DNA of 34,685 nucleotides from contig JAICRU010000027.1 in assembly GCA_025937235.1 (NCBI GenBank), positions 1 through 34,685 on the forward strand, read 5' to 3'. Positions 17,456 to 24,950 of this stretch are shown in pieces. Made by a program: the position numbers and the translations under genes. Position 1 is the first letter of the stretch. Each line of letters starts with the position of its first letter. Under the pieces are notes generated by a model. It saw only the letters and a list, made by a program, of their open reading frames with translations, was not told the DNA's origin and did no database searches. The DNA comes from Acidimicrobiia bacterium. GTDB lineage: Bacteria > Actinomycetota > Acidimicrobiia > Spongiisociales > ZC4RG35.

Positions 17456-17507
17456 ACCATGCCAGACACTTTTGCGCGTGTCAAGAGCATAAGTCTCGAA
17501 CTTATGC
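17456..17507 (-). promoter_or_regulatory. ROK gene promoter with adjacent inverted-repeat operator
   Basis: On the minus strand TTGACA (17484-17479), 17 bases, then CATGGT (17461-17456). Two bases upstream of the -35 box is a perfect inverted repeat GCATAAGT-N5-ACTTATGC (17487-17507). Position and symmetry fit the operator of a dimeric regulator, most simply the ROK protein encoded next to it. Confidence 0.65.
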
Positions 17508-17521
17508 ACAGGCCCCCGGGT

Positions 17522-18313
17522 TCAATCGGCCGGCTTGCGTAAGACCCGGGCCAGACGCTCCGCATAGTCCGAGTAGGCCCGGTCGAAGAGACGATGCGAC
17601 TCGCTGGGGCCCACCAACGATGGGCTGGTCAAGACCGCGGGGGCGAGCCCACGCGCCACGAGACGGCCGGCGACCCGCACCTTCAACTCGTTCACGACAG
17701 CGGCGTTGGCCAGCGTCGATCCGGGTCCGACCGGGGTGCGGAGCCCGGGGACATGGACCAGGGCGTCGCCGGGCGGCGTCCCTATGTCGATGACCAGGTC
17801 GGCGTGGTCGAGGAGCCGGGTCCCACTCGTGTGAGTCGGGTCGGCTGCCATCGACTCGGCGATGGAGGTCACCGCTGCGACTCTCAGCCCTCGGCGACTT
17901 GCTCCCATGGCAATCTCGATCGGCACCGCCGAACGGCCACTGGCACTGAACACGACCATGACGTCTGCAGGACCGAAGTCGAAGTTGGAAAGGATGACTT
18001 CGGCGAGACCCTCCACCTGCTCGATGAACATGGCCTGCCTCTGGCCGTTACTGCCTACCACCTCGGTGTGGAAGGTCATGGACAGTTCGGCCATCGGGTG
18101 AAATCCGGAGAACGAGCCATAGCGGGGGAACATCTCCTCGAGCGGGATCCGTGAGTGACCCGAGCCGAACAGATGGACCAGCCCCCCACCTTCGATGGCA
18201 TCGGTGCACCAGACGGCCAGCTCGTCGATGGCGTCCATCTGCGAGCCCTCGATGTGATCGAGGATGGCCCGCGCCTCGTCGATCCACGTTCCCGCCCCTG
18301 CGTCCGCTGTCAT
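17522..18313 (-). CDS. SIS-domain sugar isomerase-like protein (UPF0309/COG4821)
   Basis: A 263-residue single-SIS protein. The sugar-phosphate loop is LVHLFGSGHSRIP near residue 50 and the second one is VVFSASGRSAVPIE near 120, the typical spacing of this uncharacterised family, which occurs beside amino-sugar genes in several phyla. AGGTGA lies seven bases before the ATG at 18313; in-frame upstream codons run through the divergent promoter and are rejected. A role as ketose/aldose (amino-)sugar-phosphate isomerase or sensor is inferred. It precedes the ROK repressor gene, with the repressor's promoter between them. Confidence 0.8.
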   Translation of the reverse strand: MTADAGAGTWIDEARAILDHIEGSQMDAIDELAVWCTDAIEGGGLVHLFGSGHSRIPLEEMFPRYGSFSGFHPMAELSMTFHTEVVGSNGQRQAMFIEQVEGLAEVILSNFDFGPADVMVVFSASGRSAVPIEIAMGASRRGLRVAAVTSIAESMAADPTHTSGTRLLDHADLVIDIGTPPGDALVHVPGLRTPVGPGSTLANAAVVNELKVRVAGRLVARGLAPAVLTSPSLVGPSESHRLFDRAYSDYAERLARVLRKPAD

Positions 18314-18338
18314 CTTCTCGTCACCTGCATCGGTGGGA

Positions 18339-18348
18339 TGTATATACA
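18339..18348. promoter_or_regulatory. Palindromic TGTATATACA in the divergent SIS / ROK-kinase region
   Basis: A perfect 10-bp palindrome lies in the 79-bp gap between two divergent genes. It contains TATACA on either strand, so it could serve as -10 box in both directions; it is also a plausible operator core. No good -35 box is visible on either side. Confidence 0.5.
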
Positions 18349-18392
18349 GGCCTGGTGAGTGACGCATCGTGTGAGCTGGCGAGAACCAACCA

Positions 18393-19307
18393 ATGAGCGG
18401 GCCTCTGCTAGGGCTCGACCTGGGGGGGACCAACATCAAAGTGGTCCTGCTCGTCCCGGATGGCGACACATTCCGGGCGGCGGGGACCTGGGAGTACCCC
18501 ACCGAGGCAGGAGAAGGCCCTACCCACGTGGCCGACAACCTCATTCGGGCAACACGGTCTCATCTCGGTGAGAACAGTGGAATCGATCGGGTCGGTGTCG
18601 GAGTGCCAGGGTTGTTCCACTCCGCCACCGGCGTCATCGAGCTCTTCCCCAACCTGCCGGGTGGTTGGGAGGGTTTCCCCCTAGGGGCGACGATCCAACA
18701 CGCCCTGGGCATCCCGGTAACGATGGTCAACGACGCACGCGCATTCACACTGGCCGAAGGCCTCGTGGGCGCGGGCAAGGGATTCAGGATCGTGGCGTGC
18801 CTCACCTTGGGAACAGGGATCGGGGGTGGGATCATGATCGACGGGCAGCTTCACCTCGGAGCATTCGGGGTCGCCGGTGAGATCGGGCATCAGATCATCG
18901 ATCCCGACGGGCCTTTGTGCGGATGCGGGAACAATGGCTGCGTCGAGGCGATGTCCCGAGCCGATGTCCTGACCGCCCTTGCCGGCAAGGAGAGCGCCGA
19001 AGAGGTCTATCGGACAGCCTCGGGTGGGGATGCGGGAAGTGTCGCCGCCATCGAAGCGGTGGCAGAAGCCCTCGGGATCGGGTTGGCCAATGTGGTGACG
19101 CTCATCGGGCCCGACCGCATCGTGATCGGAGGAGGCATCGCCGACGCCGGCGATCTCGTCCTCGATCCGATTCGCAGGACGATTCGGGAGCGGGTCACCC
19201 TGGTGCCTCCGGAACGGATCGATGTCGTGGCGTCCCAACTCGGCAAATGGTCGGGGGCACACGGCGCGGCTCTGGCCGCTGCTCAGCCACTGACGCGGGA
19301 CCGATAG
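18393..19307 (+). CDS. ROK family sugar kinase
   Basis: A 304-residue kinase without DNA-binding domain. LGLDLGGTNIKVV is the phosphate loop, VNDARAFTLAE holds the catalytic Asp, GTGIGGGIMIDG the sugar/ATP hinge, EIGHQI the ROK ExGH motif, and CGCGNNGCVE the zinc-binding cluster. It phosphorylates a hexose or amino sugar at the expense of ATP; glucokinase and N-acetyl-sugar kinases share this pattern. It is divergent from the SIS gene and overlaps the 3' end of deoC by 25 bases (tail to tail). Confidence 0.9.
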   Translation: MSGPLLGLDLGGTNIKVVLLVPDGDTFRAAGTWEYPTEAGEGPTHVADNLIRATRSHLGENSGIDRVGVGVPGLFHSATGVIELFPNLPGGWEGFPLGATIQHALGIPVTMVNDARAFTLAEGLVGAGKGFRIVACLTLGTGIGGGIMIDGQLHLGAFGVAGEIGHQIIDPDGPLCGCGNNGCVEAMSRADVLTALAGKESAEEVYRTASGGDAGSVAAIEAVAEALGIGLANVVTLIGPDRIVIGGGIADAGDLVLDPIRRTIRERVTLVPPERIDVVASQLGKWSGAHGAALAAAQPLTRDR

Positions 19308-20038
19308 TCGTCGAGGATCGTGGCCGTGGCAGTGGCGCCACATCTGTCTGCGCCCGCCTCGATCACTGCTAGCAGTGCGTCGAGGGTCCGCACGCCGTGT
19401 GCGGCCTTGACCTTAACCATCGGTCCGACGCTGGAACGCATGAGCCGAATGTCTTCGATCGTTGCGCCGGTCGGGGCGAACCCGGTCGATGTCTTGACGT
19501 AGTCTGCGCCTGCGCCCTCGGCCAGCCGACAGGCGACGATCTTCTGCTCGTCCGTGAGATAGGCGTTCTCCAGGATCACCTTGACGATGGCACTTCCGCC
19601 GGCCGTGTCGACCACAGCAGCGATGTCGTCCTGCACTGCCTGATGCTCCCCGGACAGGAGCCAACCGATGTTCATCACCATATCCAGCTCGACCGCCCCG
19701 TCTTCCATGGCGCCGGCCGCCTCGTTGATCTTGGTGGCCGTGGCGCTGTCGCCATGGGGGAAACTCACGACGGTGCCGACCGAGACCCCCGTTCCCGCCA
19801 GTTCCTTGGCCGCCAGTGCCACATCGGCCGGCCGAACGCATACAGACACCACCTGGTATCGAGCGGCCAGGGCGCAGCCCTCCACGACCTCGGTGAGCGT
19901 GAGCTGGGGTTTCAACAAAGAATGGTCGATGGTCCCCGCCAGCTTCTCGTAGCTGACGTCGTCGACTGTGAGACCGGTGGGCAGCATTCCGGGAGTGTCG
20001 TCGGCCGGGCGTGCTCTAGGCAAGTCCGCCCGCGGCAT
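19283..20038 (-). CDS. deoC: Deoxyribose-phosphate aldolase
   Basis: A 251-residue class I aldolase (234 if it starts at the ATG at 19987). The fold begins IDHSLLKPQLT. The Schiff-base Lys lies in GADYVKTSTGF; the second essential Lys in MVKVKAAHGVRT, where the family usually has KASGGIRT; a third in IVKVILENAYL. It cleaves 2-deoxyribose 5-phosphate to glyceraldehyde 3-phosphate and acetaldehyde. No ribosome binding site is clear at either start. Its place beside the sugar operon may mean a related deoxy-sugar phosphate. It is transcribed toward the ROK kinase gene and shares its last bases with it. Confidence 0.9.
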   Translation of the reverse strand: MPRADLPRARPADDTPGMLPTGLTVDDVSYEKLAGTIDHSLLKPQLTLTEVVEGCALAARYQVVSVCVRPADVALAAKELAGTGVSVGTVVSFPHGDSATATKINEAAGAMEDGAVELDMVMNIGWLLSGEHQAVQDDIAAVVDTAGGSAIVKVILENAYLTDEQKIVACRLAEGAGADYVKTSTGFAPTGATIEDIRLMRSSVGPMVKVKAAHGVRTLDALLAVIEAGADRCGATATATILDDYRSRVSG

Positions 20039-20213
20039 TGAGAGGGCGGGCTAGCTGGTCACCGCGACGGATTCTCGCCGATGGGTCATTCGACCCTAGA
20101 AACAAGAGACTCGAAGAGGTCGACTCTGCCTTATGGCAGGAGATGAAGCGTCAGTCCCGGGCCCCGGTTCGTGGCCTGCGGACGGGGAGCAAAGAGCCGG
20201 AGGAGGCAATGCC

Positions 20214-20537
20214 GTGACGCTGATCGACCGACTGGCGAACGGTCTGGGCAACGGCATTGGATTCTTGGTCAACAGTGGAATTCTGTTCGTTCTGTTTGCA
20301 CTGATATGGCTCGCCTTCGGGGCAGCACTCGTTTGGAGCCAGGGGAGCATCGATGCCGTGTGGTCCTGGATTCGCGACCTGCCGTGGCTTCTGGAAGGCG
20401 CAATTTGGCTTCTCTTCCTCCCGGTGATGCTTGGTATGTGGATCTGGCAGACCTCCTGGCCTCTGATCTTGCGACTCATTCTCATCGTGGGTATCGCCGG
20501 CTGGACCCTGCTGGTCTTTCCAAAGCCCTGGAAGTAG
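20214..20537 (+). CDS. Small membrane protein, unknown
   Basis: A 107-residue protein from the GTG at 20214, chosen because GGAGGAGG (20199-20206) stands seven bases upstream. After an amphipathic start (LIDRLANGLGNGIGFLVN) come three hydrophobic segments rich in Trp, Leu and Ile, separated by short loops, ending in FPKPWK. I recognise no family. It stands alone between deoC and a hairpin at 20581-20599. Confidence 0.65.
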   Translation: MTLIDRLANGLGNGIGFLVNSGILFVLFALIWLAFGAALVWSQGSIDAVWSWIRDLPWLLEGAIWLLFLPVMLGMWIWQTSWPLILRLILIVGIAGWTLLVFPKPWK

Positions 20538-20580
20538 CCCTCCCCAACCGGTGGGCCGTGACGTTGTCGACGGTACGCAA

Positions 20581-20599
20581 GCCCGCCTCTGGGGCGGGC
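20581..20599 (+). terminator. Hairpin after the small membrane protein gene
   Basis: GCCCGCC-N5-GGCGGGC forms a perfect 7-bp stem, 44 bases after the stop. It has no T-run on either strand, so the terminator role is only probable. Confidence 0.4.
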
Positions 20600-20647
20600 A
20601 TGTAGACCCGTTTGACGGCGGCGACGAGTGCGCCGGCGCCCGCTGAA

Positions 20648-20704
20648 TGCATCCACGGCCGCCGCCTGCCCGATGCTGGTGATCGTGCCGTCTCCCACGA
20701 GCAT
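20648..20704 (-). pseudogene. Possible amidohydrolase N-terminal scrap
   Basis: Downstream of the SDR gene on the same strand an ATG opens MLVGDGTITSIGQAAAVDA, which resembles the first strands of metal-dependent amidohydrolases. The expected PGLIDxHxH does not follow in any frame and the sequence turns into low-complexity Arg-rich translation. It may be a gene remnant or chance. Confidence 0.25.
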
Positions 20705-20729
20705 CCTTGACTAGTCGAGGGTTGCCACC

Positions 20730-21503
20730 TCATACCTCGGTGACACCCCATCCACCGTCGACCTCCAGCACCTGCCCGGTGATCTGCCTCGACTCGTCGG
20801 AGAGCAAGAAGACGGCTGCTGCAGCGATGTCCGCTGCATCGAGGAAACCGCCGGCCAGCGGCTGCTTCTCGCGCGCGTAGGAGACTGTGGCCGGGTCTGA
20901 GGAAGCGCGGGTAGACATCGGCGTGTCTACCAGCCCCGGTGCGATCAGGTTGACCCTGATCCGGTCGGATGCGTAGTGGGAGGCCAGTGACCTGGTCAGG
21001 GAGATCGCCGCTCCCTTGGCCGCCGCGTAGGCGTGGGTCACGAAGTACTGCGATGGATGCATGGCGGAGATGCTGCCGATCAGGACCACCGATCCTCCGC
21101 CACCAGGCCGCCTCATCACCTTGACCGCCTCACGAGCGGCGAGAAACGGAGGAACGGTGTTGATGTCCATGGTGTGACGCCAGCCCTCCAGGGGTATCTG
21201 ATCCAGCGGCCCATCCCCGTGGCCGCGCCCACTCGCGCCAACCACTGCGAAGAGGCCGGTCACGCCTCCGAAACGATCGGCGCATGCGGCAAACGCGGAG
21301 ACCGTGGACGCTTCGTCGGTGAGATCGGCCACCGACCAGCCGACCGGGCCGGCGTGCCCGAGTTCGGCCGCCAGGTCACGACATTGATCCTCGTCGATCG
21401 AGACGATGAACACGGATGCACCTTCGGAGGCGAACCGTCGAGCCCCGGCGGCCGCGATCCCGGAGGCACCGGTTACCACCACCACGTGCCCGGCGAGTCG
21501 CAT
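20730..21503 (-). CDS. Short-chain dehydrogenase/reductase
   Basis: A 257-residue classical SDR. The cofactor loop is VTGASGIAAAGA (TGxxxGxG altered in its last Gly), acceptors NxG region replaced by AVVGASG, catalytic Ser in IGSISAM and YAAAK for the Tyr-Lys pair. The C-terminus ITGQVLEVDGGWGV is standard. The ATG at 21503 is seven bases from a TACAAA hexamer and has no ribosome binding site, so it may be leaderless. Substrate unknown. A DosR-like palindrome lies upstream. Confidence 0.85.
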   Translation of the reverse strand: MRLAGHVVVVTGASGIAAAGARRFASEGASVFIVSIDEDQCRDLAAELGHAGPVGWSVADLTDEASTVSAFAACADRFGGVTGLFAVVGASGRGHGDGPLDQIPLEGWRHTMDINTVPPFLAAREAVKVMRRPGGGGSVVLIGSISAMHPSQYFVTHAYAAAKGAAISLTRSLASHYASDRIRVNLIAPGLVDTPMSTRASSDPATVSYAREKQPLAGGFLDAADIAAAAVFLLSDESRQITGQVLEVDGGWGVTEV

Positions 21504-21534
21504 GCCGGCGTTTGTAGCAGGACTTTCGGTCCCT

Positions 21535-21554
21535 GGTCTTAGGGACCTAAGACC
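21535..21554. promoter_or_regulatory. DosR-like inverted repeat in the divergent SDR / membrane-protein promoter
   Basis: GGTCTTAG-GGAC-CTAAGACC is a perfect palindrome with 8-bp arms. Shifted by a few bases, TTAGGGACCTAAGACCC resembles the actinobacterial DosR/DevR consensus (GGGACTTTAGTCCC with TT and AA flanks). Its centre is about 41 bp upstream of the SDR start codon, an activator position if that gene is leaderless. Confidence 0.45.
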
Positions 21555-21625
21555 CTCGTGCAGTCTTTCACAAGCGCCGAGGATGAACAGGTACGGCAGT
21601 TGGTCCTACAAGAAGGAGGCACCTT

Positions 21626-22165
21626 ATGACTGCTATCGATCGAGAGAAGCTGGTCGCTACCGAAGAGATCAGCCCTCCACGCAAGCCTTTTGTCCTTCTC
21701 ACCGCCGCCATCCTCTCGCTGGCCGTCGGACTTGGTTCATTTGCCGGGGGCATCTTCGGTGCCTGGTACACGTGGGATCAGGCCGTTGCTCAGGACGTGA
21801 CCACACCCGATGACGCCGTCATCCCGGAGACACCGGTGAGAGGCCCGTTCACGATGTGGGCCCAGGCCGACATCATCACCCACCACCAACTGGATAACAC
21901 CGAGGGCCTGTACTACGCGCAGATGCCACGGGAAGTGCCGGTGGTGGACGAGAACGGCGCCGCTGTCCTCGACGAGAACGGCGAGCAGGTCATGGGGCCC
22001 AACGAGGCCAGGGCATCCTGGATCCCCGCCACGACCCTGACCACCACTCTTGGGCTGGGAATCGTCTCCTACGCACTGTCCGCTTTCGCGGTCGTGATCG
22101 GGTTGACACTGATGTTCACCGGCTTCGTGTTCCTGTACATCCGCAAGAGGGCCGTCCTTCTGTAG
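21626..22165 (+). CDS. Membrane protein with two transmembrane helices, unknown
   Basis: A 179-residue protein. A hydrophobic helix at about residues 22-46 and another at about 140-172 enclose an acidic extracytoplasmic loop of 90 residues, ending in the cytoplasmic basic tail IRKRAVLL. The loop holds an aromatic and acidic mix (GPFTMWAQADIITHHQ) and an internal duplication VVDENGAAVLDENG. AGAAGGAGG stands before the ATG. I do not recognise the family. Confidence 0.75.
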   Translation: MTAIDREKLVATEEISPPRKPFVLLTAAILSLAVGLGSFAGGIFGAWYTWDQAVAQDVTTPDDAVIPETPVRGPFTMWAQADIITHHQLDNTEGLYYAQMPREVPVVDENGAAVLDENGEQVMGPNEARASWIPATTLTTTLGLGIVSYALSAFAVVIGLTLMFTGFVFLYIRKRAVLL

Positions 22166-22191
22166 GAACCAACGCCTCGCGGATGAGGTGG

Positions 22192-22219
22192 ATCGGGTCC
22201 CCGGCAACGGGGGCCCGAT
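22192..22219. terminator. Bidirectional-looking terminator hairpin between convergent genes
   Basis: ATCGGGTCCCC and GGGGGCCCGAT pair over 11 bp with one G-U and a 6-nt loop, 26 bases after the membrane-protein stop. On the plus strand TCGTGTGTC follows. Confidence 0.6.
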
Positions 22220-22264
22220 TCGTGTGTCATGACGACCGAGGCCGAAGCCGGTCGACACGGCTGG

Positions 22265-22948
22265 CTAACGATCCCGTCGCAGCATGGTCCGGACTGCCGA
22301 GTTTTTGTAGATGTTGGAGAACTGACCCCACTGCCGTTTCTTGTCCACGAGGAGGACCGTGGTCTCGACCACCGGTTCCTCGAGGCCGTAATGGGAGGCC
22401 ACCTGGGTCAAGGTGTGGTTCCAGATCCTGTCCTCCATGCGTGAGGTGTACAGCTTGAAGCTCATCTCGTAGAGAGGATCGTTGGCCCGGACCAAGAGAT
22501 GGATCCTGGCCACGGTGGTCCCATCGTCCCCGTCGTAGGCACTGAAGGTGATGATCGCCGCCCAGGGGTGGCCCTCCGGGGTCATGTAGGACCACGAGCG
22601 CTCGTCGGCATAGATCACTCTGACACCGGTCGTCACCTTGGCCGGGCCCTTGCCACCCCCGATCACGGCCACCTCACCGGGCGAAATGCCGCCGGCTGGG
22701 GCATAGAACTTGTTGTAGTCGGGCCAGAAGTCGCCGAACTTGGCCTTCCAGGTGGCGATCAGCTCCTCGGGTGTGGGTCCGGGGACCCGCACCTCATAGG
22801 TCTTCTGCCACAACTGACCGAAGCCCTGTAGCGGCCCGGTCGGCTTTCGCCCCTCGACGTTGCCCTTGCGTGCTCCCTCGGCGACCTCCCCCACGTGGAA
22901 GGCGTCGACCGGCTGCGCCCAGCTCTCCGAATTTCTTGGCTCGGTCAA
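22265..22948 (-). CDS. Conserved-looking hypothetical protein
   Basis: A 227-residue soluble protein from the TTG at 22948, chosen because GGAGAAAGGA stands five bases before it; in-frame ATG codons further upstream are possible. The core shows YEVRVPGPTPEELI, FWPDYNKFYAPAGGISPGE, SYMTPEGHPWAAIITFSAY and HLLVRANDPLYEM. The alternating strand pattern with a GHP turn reminds of SRPBCC/DUF1990-type lipid- or ligand-binding folds, but this is only a resemblance. It is divergent from the FAD protein at 23075. Confidence 0.6.
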   Translation of the reverse strand: MTEPRNSESWAQPVDAFHVGEVAEGARKGNVEGRKPTGPLQGFGQLWQKTYEVRVPGPTPEELIATWKAKFGDFWPDYNKFYAPAGGISPGEVAVIGGGKGPAKVTTGVRVIYADERSWSYMTPEGHPWAAIITFSAYDGDDGTTVARIHLLVRANDPLYEMSFKLYTSRMEDRIWNHTLTQVASHYGLEEPVVETTVLLVDKKRQWGQFSNIYKNSAVRTMLRRDR

Positions 22949-23074
22949 CTCGTTCCTTTCTCCGATCCCGTCAATGAACCATGCCCGCGTTCCGCCACCG
23001 TTACGAGACCCCGGGTTCCCACCATCCGGGTCGGTGACCATGTCGTAACGGGAGTGGGGCACAATCGTGGGTGA

Positions 23075-24469
23075 ATGTCCGAGTACGACGCGGTCGTTGT
23101 CGGCGCCGGCCCCAACGGGCTCTCTGCCGCGGCGGAGCTGTCACGACGCGGGCGAAGGGTCCTGGTCGTCGAGCAGGCCGAAGAGATCGGCGGTGGCACG
23201 AGAACCGAGGAGCTCACCCTTCCCGGCTTCGCCCACGACATCTGCTCGGCGATTCACCCGCTCGGGGTCGGCTCGCCGTTCTTCCGAGACCTCGGTCTCG
23301 AGGTCGAGTGGGTCCATCCCGACGTCCCCCTGGCCCATCCCCTCGGCGAGGGCCGGGTCGGGGTCGTCGAGCGAGACGTCGAGGCGACCGCCAGCCGCTT
23401 CGGGGATGATGCCCGCCATTATCGGCGAATCCTCGGCCCGCTGGTCGAGGCGGCCGATGCCCTGATGGAAGACTTCCTCGGCCCGATGACACTCGTTCCC
23501 GACGACCCGGGGAGCTTCGTGAAGCTGGCGAGCCGGGGCGCCCTGCCGGCCTCGATCATCGCCTCCGGGTTCACATCGACCGAGGCGCGCGGTGTCCTCG
23601 CCGGGCTCGCCGCCCACGCCATTGCCCCATTCAGCTCACCTCTGACGGGGGGAGTGGCATTGTTGTTCGGTGTGTCGGCTCACGCCTACGGGTGGCCCAT
23701 GGTCAAGGCTGGGTCCCAGCGAATAGCCGAAGCCCTGGCAAAGGTGATCGTCGACCATGGAGGCACGATCGAGACCGGGCGCATGGTCGGATCGATCGAC
23801 GAGCTGCCCGCAGCTCCTGTGATCGTCCTCGATGTCATGCCACGTGCCGCGGTCCGGATTGGTGGTGCTCGCGTCAGCCCATGGGAGCGACGACGACTGA
23901 CCGCTTGGAAGACGGGGCCTGCCGTGTTCAAGGTCGATTGGGCCCTCGACGCCCCCATCCCATGGGCCGACGAGTGGAGCACCAAGGCGGGAACTGTCCA
24001 TGTCGGAGGGACGTGGGAGGAGGTCGCAGCGGCCGAGGATCAAGTGCATTCGGGAAGCCACCCGGACCGACCGTTCGTCCTCCTCGCCCAGCAGAGCCGC
24101 TTCGATCCGACCAGGGCACCGGAAGGCAAACACACCGCTTGGGGCTATTGCCATGTTCCTCCGGGGTCGGCTGTCGACATGACCGAAGTCATAGAGCGAC
24201 AGGTCGAGCGGTTCGCACCCGGGTTCAAAGACCTCATACTGGAGCGTCACACGATGAACGCCGGCCAGTTCGAGGCCCACAACCCCAACTACATCAAGGG
24301 TGACATCGCCGGTGGCGGGTTCGGGATCAAGAAGGTGTTCCAGCTCGGATCCACCGCCCCCTACCGCATCGGCGACGGCCTGTTCCTATGCTCCTCGGCG
24401 GCCCCGCCGGGGGCCGGTGTCCACGGGATGTGCGGCTATTACGCGGCCCGGGCCGCCCTGAGGGGCTGA
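23075..24469 (+). CDS. Phytoene desaturase-like FAD oxidoreductase (COG1233)
   Basis: A 464-residue NAD(P)/FAD-dependent protein of the CrtI/retinol-saturase group. The N-terminus is VVVGAGPNGLSAAAEL with the acidic EQAEEIGGGTRTEE, and the C-terminal FAD signature is GDGLFLCSSAAPPGAGVHGM. The middle holds a substrate domain. COG1233 proteins in actinobacteria are often unlinked to carotenoid genes, as here: no phytoene synthase is present, so the lipid or isoprenoid substrate is unknown. A CACAAT hexamer lies nine bases before the ATG and could drive a nearly leaderless transcript. Confidence 0.85.
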   Translation: MSEYDAVVVGAGPNGLSAAAELSRRGRRVLVVEQAEEIGGGTRTEELTLPGFAHDICSAIHPLGVGSPFFRDLGLEVEWVHPDVPLAHPLGEGRVGVVERDVEATASRFGDDARHYRRILGPLVEAADALMEDFLGPMTLVPDDPGSFVKLASRGALPASIIASGFTSTEARGVLAGLAAHAIAPFSSPLTGGVALLFGVSAHAYGWPMVKAGSQRIAEALAKVIVDHGGTIETGRMVGSIDELPAAPVIVLDVMPRAAVRIGGARVSPWERRRLTAWKTGPAVFKVDWALDAPIPWADEWSTKAGTVHVGGTWEEVAAAEDQVHSGSHPDRPFVLLAQQSRFDPTRAPEGKHTAWGYCHVPPGSAVDMTEVIERQVERFAPGFKDLILERHTMNAGQFEAHNPNYIKGDIAGGGFGIKKVFQLGSTAPYRIGDGLFLCSSAAPPGAGVHGMCGYYAARAALRG

Positions 24470-24487
24470 CGTCCTGGTCCGCGAACG

Positions 24488-24509
24488 GGCCGGGCCCGCC
24501 GGCCCGGCC
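24488..24509 (+). terminator. Rho-independent-type terminator of the FAD oxidoreductase gene
   Basis: GGCCGGGCC-CGCC-GGCCCGGCC is a perfect 9-bp stem with a 4-nt loop, 18 bases after the stop and followed by ATTCTCTTGCGTCTCTT. Confidence 0.75.
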
Positions 24510-24530
24510 ATTCTCTTGCGTCTCTTGCGG

Positions 24531-24577
24531 AAATTGGGATCGAGAGTGACGGTATTCGACGCTCAGGCTCCCAATTT
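24531..24577 (+). repeat. 47-nt dyad element, copy B
   Basis: Arms AAATTGGGA (24531-24539) and TCCCAATTT (24569-24577) are 29 nt apart; with flanking G and C the dyad is a perfect 10 bp. It lies between the FAD gene terminator and the 3' end of the STAS gene, a place where no promoter is needed. Confidence 0.7.
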
Positions 24578-24588
24578 CGGCGCCCGGT

Positions 24589-24939
24589 TCAGACCGCGGA
24601 CAGCGCGGCGGCCTCGTCGTCGAAGATCTCGATCGCTTCGTCTAGACGCGTCAGCGAGAAGATCTGGCTGTAGTGGTCGGTCAATCCGTAGGCCATCAGG
24701 CGATGACCGCTTCGCTGGGCTCTGATCAAAGTGGTGACCAGTAACCCGATCCCACCGCTGTTCATGTACTCGAGCCCTTCGAAGTTGAGCACCACGGCGT
24801 CGACCCCGCCCTCCGCCGCCGCTTCGTGGGCGGTTGAGATCTCCTTCTCGGAGAAGGCGGTGATCTCTCCAGAGATGTCGATCACTCGCACCCGGGGGGC
24901 CACCTCCCGAACGTTCATGGTCGTGTTGGCTGTTGGCAT
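24589..24939 (-). CDS. STAS-domain anti-sigma factor antagonist
   Basis: A 116-residue RsbV/SpoIIAA-like protein. VRVIDISGEITAF is the first strand, and LEYMNSGGIGLLV carries the phosphorylatable Ser. GAGGAG precedes the ATG at 24939. The C-terminal half (GLTDHYSQIFSLTRLDEAIEIF) is closely similar to that of the next gene upstream, so both come from a tandem duplication. In the family the unphosphorylated form binds the anti-sigma kinase and frees the sigma factor. Confidence 0.9.
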   Translation of the reverse strand: MPTANTTMNVREVAPRVRVIDISGEITAFSEKEISTAHEAAAEGGVDAVVLNFEGLEYMNSGGIGLLVTTLIRAQRSGHRLMAYGLTDHYSQIFSLTRLDEAIEIFDDEAAALSAV

Positions 24940-24950
24940 GGGTCCTCTCC

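Noticed and set aside
20126-20139. CTGCC-TTAT-GGCAG hairpin before the small membrane protein
   Set aside because: Only five pairs, not placed at a promoter or gene end; too weak to call.
23075-24469. Carotenoid biosynthesis locus
   Set aside because: Only a COG1233-type FAD protein is present; no phytoene synthase, cyclase or isoprenoid gene accompanies it.
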